DNA of 64,000 nt from Bifidobacterium italicum (GTDB lineage: Bacteria > Actinomycetota > Actinomycetes > Actinomycetales > Bifidobacteriaceae), in the NCBI RefSeq assembly GCF_002286915.1, contig NZ_MVOG01000004.1, forward strand, positions 62,001-126,000, read 5' to 3'. Within the stretch, counting starts at the first letter, position 1. Each line of letters starts with the position of its first letter. Positions 59,963 through 64,000 of this stretch are shown here, one piece after another. The notes beneath the pieces are model-generated. The model did no database searches and was not told the DNA's origin. It saw only the letters and a program-made list of their open reading frames with translations. Made by a program: the position numbers and the translations under genes.

Positions 59963-60505
59963 TCATTCGCAGCGTATGGGCGGGGCGGGATGGCGCTTGG
60001 CCGTGAATTCGGTGGAATCGATGCGCCACACGGCCACCTTGCTCACCTGACGGGGGAGCAGCGGCGCGTCGGGCATACCGGCGCACTGCTCGAGCAGCAG
60101 GCGCAACGCGGCGATCTTCTCCTCGTCATCCTCGACCAGGCTCGCCGTGCCGGTGCCGATGAGCGAACGGAACTCCGTCGTCGTGGCGCACGGCGTGCGT
60201 CCGGTGTGGATCCTCGCATCGCAATCCATCTCGAATGCGACCGGCAGCGCGTTGGCCGCCGTGCGGATCGCATCGATCTTGCGCCCCTCGAGCGCCGAAT
60301 GCGCGAAGAGCCGCAGCCGATGCGGCCGCTGTGTGAAATCGGCGACGTAGGCGAAGTTGACCGGTACGATCGTCAGGCCCTGCGCATCCTGATAGGCGAC
60401 GCATACGTCGTCGCAGTCACGCAGGATCTCCTCGATCTCCTCCGGCGGCGTCACCTCGCGGTCGGCGCGCCGCATCGGACGGGGTTGTGCGATGGATGGG
60501 GGCAT
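59963..60505 (-). CDS. PNPOx-fold flavoprotein (pyridoxamine oxidase/NimA-like)
   Basis: 180 residues from the ATG at 60505; the ATG 10 codons later is also possible. The split-barrel FMN-binding fold has VCVAYQDAQGLTIVPVNFAY and RLRLFAHSALEGRKIDAIRT. Small proteins of this type (Nim, FMN-binding oxidases) reduce nitroimidazoles or other compounds. Substrate unknown. The upstream reading frame through GHPACIYKEH is not needed and contains the purL terminator. Confidence 0.8.
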   Translation of the reverse strand: MPPSIAQPRPMRRADREVTPPEEIEEILRDCDDVCVAYQDAQGLTIVPVNFAYVADFTQRPHRLRLFAHSALEGRKIDAIRTAANALPVAFEMDCDARIHTGRTPCATTTEFRSLIGTGTASLVEDDEEKIAALRLLLEQCAGMPDAPLLPRQVSKVAVWRIDSTEFTAKRHPAPPIRCE

Positions 60506-60549
60506 GGTGCTGTGCTCTTTATATATACATGCTGGATGGCCGGATATAC

Positions 60550-60587
60550 GAATCGGCCCCGCGGAACGGATTCTGCGGGGCCGATTC
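60550..60587 (-). terminator. Terminator downstream of purL
   Basis: GAATCGGCCCCGC and GCGGGGCCGATTC form a perfect 13-bp stem, 29 nt after the purL stop on the minus strand; the next minus-strand bases (GTATAT) are AT-rich. Confidence 0.75.
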
Positions 60588-60616
60588 ATGCGCCCGAGCG
60601 AGCGTCGAGCGCCCGG

Positions 60617-63600
60617 TCAGGCGAAGTACTCGACGCCGGCTTCGAAGATCGGCTGGTAGGTGTTGCCCGGCACGTTGAGATACAGGCCGTTACCGGAACG
60701 CTCCGAATGGCCCATCTTGCCGAAGACGCGGCCATCAGGGCTCGTGATGCCCTCCACGGCGAGCATCGAGCCGTTCGGATTGACCGACAGGTCCATGCTC
60801 GGCACGCCATCCTCGTCCACGTACTGCGTGGCGATCTGGCCGTTCGTGGCCAGCTGCGCGAGCATGTCGTACGAGGCGACGAAGCGGCCCTCGCCATGCG
60901 AGATCGCGACGGTGTGCACGTCGCCGACCTCGGTCTTCGCGAGCCACGGCGAGAGGTTCGACGCGACACGCGTGCGCACGAGGCGGCTCTGGTGGCGTCC
61001 GATCTCGTTGAACGTGAGCGTCGGGCATGCGTCGGTCATCGGCACGATGTCTCCGAAAGGCACAAGGCCGAGCTTGATGAGCGCCTGGAAGCCGTTGCAG
61101 ATGCCGAGCATCAGGCCGTCGCGGTTCTTGAGCAGGTCGCGCACCGCCTCGGTGACTGCCGGCGCGCGGAAGAACGCCGTGATGAACTTCGCCGAGCCAT
61201 CCGGTTCGTCGCCGCCCGAGAATCCGCCGGGGATCATGACGATCTGGCTGCGGCCGATCTCGTCGACGAGAGCCTGCGCGGAGTCGGCGACCGCCTGCGG
61301 AGTGAGGTTGTTGACGATGAGCGTCGTCACCTCGGCGCCCGCACGTTCGAACGCCGCCGCCGTGTCGTATTCGCAGTTGTTGCCGGGGAACACCGGGATG
61401 ACGACGCGCGGCTTGGCGATCTTCGGTCCCGCATACTGCACGCGGTGTTCCGTCTCGAAGGAGACGGTCTCGACCTGCTCGGGTTCGCCGTCGGCCGGCG
61501 TGCGGTACGGGAACACCGATTCGAGGCCACGCTCCCACGTCTCCTGCAGCTGCGCCATCGGTAGGTCCTCGCCGGCCGCGTGGAAGACGTAGTCGGCGGT
61601 GGTTTCGCCGATCAGCCCGACCTCGATGAGGTTCGACGTCGCCGGGAGCTTCGCGTCGTCGGCCAGTTCGACGATGAACGATCCGTACGCCGGCGCGAAC
61701 AGGTCGTCGACGGCGATCGAGTCGTCGAGCCTGACGCCGATCCGATTGCCGAGCGCCATGCGGAACAGCGACTCCGCGGTGCCGCCGTATCCCGGCGTGG
61801 CCACGGCGAGCGCATCGCGGAAGTCGACGAGCTCCTCGACGACACGGAACGCCTCGAGCAGCGCGTCCTTGTCCGGCGTGAGGCCATCGGCGAGGTAGCG
61901 CGGCGCGATGCGCACGACGCGGTGCCCGGCCTGCTTGAACTCCGGGCTCGTCGCGCGGTTCATGTTGCCGACGGCGACGGCGAAGGAGATCAGCGTCGGC
62001 GGCACGTCGAGGTCCTCGAAGGATCCGGACATCGAATCCTTGCCGCCGATCGCGCCGACGCCGAGGTCGACCTGCGCCATCAGCGCGCCGAGCACGGCCG
62101 CGAGCGGCTTGCCCCAGCGCTCCGGTTCGTCGCGCAGCTTCTCAAAGTACTCCTGGAAGCTCAGATACGCCTTCTCGTGCTCGAAGCCGGCGGCCACGAG
62201 CTTGGCGAGCGATTCAACGACGGACAGGTAGGCTCCGGTGAACTGGTTCTGCTCCATGATGTACGGGTTGAAGCCCCACGCCATCGCCGACGCGGTCGTC
62301 GTCTCGCCGAACACCGGCAGCTTGGCGACCATCGCCATCGGCGCGGTCAGCTGCGTGCGGCCGCCGAACGGCATCAGCACGGTGCCGGCGCCGATCGTCG
62401 AGTCGAAGCGCTCGGACAGGCCCTTGTTCGAGGCGATGTTGACGTCGGAGAGCATCGTGTCCATGCGCTCGGCGAGCGTGCCCTCGTTGAACGGCGTGAC
62501 GTAGGTGCCCTGGACGGTCACGTGCGCGTCCTGATGCTTGTCGGCGCCGTTCGACGCGAGGAACTCGCGCGACAGGTCGGCGATCGCGTCGCCGTTCCAA
62601 CGCATGACCATGCGCGGCTCCTCGGTGACGGTCGCGATGACCGACGCCTCGAGGTTCTCCTCGCGCGCGTACTTGAGGAACTCGTCGACGTCCTCAGCGG
62701 CCACGTCGACGGCCATGCGCTCCTGCGATTCGGAGATCGCGAGTTCGGTGCCGTCGAGGCCCTCGTACTTCTTCGGCACCTGATTGAGATCGACGTCGAG
62801 GCCATCGGCGATCTCGCCGACCGCGACCGAGACGCCGCCGGCGCCGAAATCGTTGCATCGCTTGATCAGGCGGCACGCGTCGCCGCGGCGGAACAGGCGC
62901 TGCAGCTTGCGTTCGACCGGCGCGTTGCCCTTCTGCACCTCGGCGCCGTCGAGCTCGAGCGATTCGACGTTGTGCGCCTTCGATGCGCCGGTCGCGCCGC
63001 CGATGCCGTCGCGGCCGGTGCGACCGCCGAGCAGGATGATGCGGTCGCCGGGCGCCGGCGTCTCGCGGCGCACATGGTCGGCGGGCGTCGCCGCGACGAC
63101 GGCGCCGACCTCCATGCGCTTGGCGACGTATCCGGGATGGTAGATCTCATCGACCTGCCCGGTCGCCAGACCGATCTGGTTGCCGTAGGAGGAGTAGCCG
63201 TGCGCGGCCGTCGTGACGATCTTGCGCTGCGGCAGCTTGCCTTCGAGCGTCTCGTCGATCGGTGTGCGCGGATCGGCCGCGCCGGTCACGCGCATCGCCT
63301 GATAGACGTAGGAGCGTCCCGACAGCGGGTCGCGGATGCAGCCGCCGATGCAGGTCGCCGCGCCGCCGAAGGGTTCGATCTCGGTCGGATGGTTGTGCGT
63401 CTCGTTCTTGAACAGGAACAGCCAGTCCTCGTCCTCGCCGTCGACGTCCACCTTCACCTTGACGGTGCACGCGTTGATCTCCTCGGATTCGTCGAGGTTC
63501 GTCAGGATGCCGTTCGCCTTGAGCCACTTCGCGCCGAGCGTGCCCATGTCCATCAGCGTCACCGGGCGGTCGGCGCGGCCGAGCTCCTCGCGCATCCGCA

Positions 63601-64000
63601 GATAGCGTTCGAAGGCCGCCTTGACGGTCGCGTCGTCGATCGTCACATGGTCGAGCTGCGTGCCGAAGGTCGTGTGGCGGCAGTGGTCGGACCAGTACGT
63701 GTCGATGACTTTGATCTCGGTGATCGTCGGGTCGCGGTCCTCGTTGATGAAGTAGTCGCGGCAGAACTGCAGGTCGGCGACGTCCATCGCGAGCCCACGG
63801 TCGGCGATGAAGCGTTCGAGCTGCTCGTCGTCCATCCTGCGGAAGCCGTCGATGATCTCGACCTTGCCGGGCGTCGGGATCTGCGTCGCGAGCGTGTCGC
63901 GCGTCGCAAGGCTCGCCTCGCGTGCCTCGACCGGGTTGATGACGTACTTTTTGATCGCGTCGATGTCGGGCGTGCTCAGATTGCCTTGCAGCGCGTAGAG
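60617..64000 (-). CDS. purL: Phosphoribosylformylglycinamidine synthase, large single-chain form (5' end outside window)
   Basis: 1128 codons in the window; the frame stays open to the right edge, so the start is beyond 64000 and the internal ATG at 63835 is not the true start. Converts FGAR and glutamine to FGAM. TYWSDHCRHTTFG and FKNETHNHPTEIEPFGGAAT mark the ATP site. The C-terminal glutaminase is fused on, with IPVFPGNNCEYDTAAAFER and the catalytic cysteine in MLGICNGFQALIK. This is the E. coli/eukaryotic-type PurL, not the PurLQS complex, and matches the lack of purQ and purS here. Confidence 0.97.
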   Translation of the reverse strand, partial: LYALQGNLSTPDIDAIKKYVINPVEAREASLATRDTLATQIPTPGKVEIIDGFRRMDDEQLERFIADRGLAMDVADLQFCRDYFINEDRDPTITEIKVIDTYWSDHCRHTTFGTQLDHVTIDDATVKAAFERYLRMREELGRADRPVTLMDMGTLGAKWLKANGILTNLDESEEINACTVKVKVDVDGEDEDWLFLFKNETHNHPTEIEPFGGAATCIGGCIRDPLSGRSYVYQAMRVTGAADPRTPIDETLEGKLPQRKIVTTAAHGYSSYGNQIGLATGQVDEIYHPGYVAKRMEVGAVVAATPADHVRRETPAPGDRIILLGGRTGRDGIGGATGASKAHNVESLELDGAEVQKGNAPVERKLQRLFRRGDACRLIKRCNDFGAGGVSVAVGEIADGLDVDLNQVPKKYEGLDGTELAISESQERMAVDVAAEDVDEFLKYAREENLEASVIATVTEEPRMVMRWNGDAIADLSREFLASNGADKHQDAHVTVQGTYVTPFNEGTLAERMDTMLSDVNIASNKGLSERFDSTIGAGTVLMPFGGRTQLTAPMAMVAKLPVFGETTTASAMAWGFNPYIMEQNQFTGAYLSVVESLAKLVAAGFEHEKAYLSFQEYFEKLRDEPERWGKPLAAVLGALMAQVDLGVGAIGGKDSMSGSFEDLDVPPTLISFAVAVGNMNRATSPEFKQAGHRVVRIAPRYLADGLTPDKDALLEAFRVVEELVDFRDALAVATPGYGGTAESLFRMALGNRIGVRLDDSIAVDDLFAPAYGSFIVELADDAKLPATSNLIEVGLIGETTADYVFHAAGEDLPMAQLQETWERGLESVFPYRTPADGEPEQVETVSFETEHRVQYAGPKIAKPRVVIPVFPGNNCEYDTAAAFERAGAEVTTLIVNNLTPQAVADSAQALVDEIGRSQIVMIPGGFSGGDEPDGSAKFITAFFRAPAVTEAVRDLLKNRDGLMLGICNGFQALIKLGLVPFGDIVPMTDACPTLTFNEIGRHQSRLVRTRVASNLSPWLAKTEVGDVHTVAISHGEGRFVASYDMLAQLATNGQIATQYVDEDGVPSMDLSVNPNGSMLAVEGITSPDGRVFGKMGHSERSGNGLYLNVPGNTYQPIFEAGVEYFA

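Noticed and set aside
63835-63835. The ATG at 63835 as the purL start
   Set aside because: The frame stays open with purL-like sequence (TPGKVEIIDGFRRMDDEQ) to the window edge, so the gene begins outside.

Overview
The window looks like chromosome from a high-GC Gram-positive bacterium, most probably a Bifidobacterium. The support is the strongly GC-biased third codon positions, the alr-dgt-dnaG run, luxS, a one-polypeptide PurL, a sortase-anchored sialidase, an actinobacterial-type SOS box and Gram-positive envelope enzymes. No rRNA or genus-marker gene lies in the window, so the genus is inference.

Layout. 0-8.2 kb is an accessory stretch of toxin-antitoxin, defence-like and broken genes: an IS21-type istB remnant, a decayed pentapeptide-repeat gene, an ATPase/TOPRIM-like pair, a Panacea-Doc module, a PIN (DUF4411)-ImmA/IrrE module split by a frameshift, a YefM antitoxin beside a dead yoeB, a GNAT enzyme and a HipA-like kinase. 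8.3-26.4 kb is mostly housekeeping: an integral-membrane reductase/methyltransferase-like protein, a wall-anchored sialidase, glycerol dehydrogenase, luxS, GNAT, alr, dgt, dnaG, an SLC13/ArsB-type permease, a degenerate tandem repeat tract, tRNA-Arg(UCU), an MDR oxidoreductase, a DXS-type enzyme, purEK and a Fur-family regulator. 26.4-33 kb holds envelope genes: an aminoacyl-phospholipid synthase-like protein, its overlapping esterase, and an LTA-synthase-like enzyme. 33-35.6 kb is a nucleoside hydrolase/MFS operon with a LacI-type operator. 35.6-41.5 kb is a bacteriocin locus: lactococcin 972-like prepeptide, orphan LuxR-type response regulator, two paralogous lipoproteins, and an adaptor/ATPase/permease exporter. 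41.6-45.7 kb is purF-purM-purD. 45.9-51.3 kb is a catabolic locus: cytosine (or creatinine) deaminase divergent from a PucR regulator, an MHS-type transporter and a close creatininase homologue. 51.4-53.5 kb is an SOS-controlled Y-family polymerase with its YolD-like partner. 53.8-59.3 kb combines a membrane-anchored coiled-coil protein and a DUF697 GTPase with an AT-rich islet carrying membrane, PH-like/zinc-ribbon and SPFH-SHOCT proteins. 59.3-60 kb is an intergenic region rich in inverted repeats. 60-64 kb carries a PNPOx-fold flavoprotein and purL, which runs off the right edge.

How the genes work together. Six purine-synthesis genes (purE, K, F, M, D, L) sit in three separate blocks. The creatininase/deaminase/transporter/PucR group looks like a nitrogen-scavenging unit for creatinine or pyrimidines. 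The bacteriocin locus appears self-contained: regulator, prepeptide, probable export or protection ABC system and possible immunity lipoproteins. The SPFH islet resembles membrane-stress modules but has no precise match I can name.
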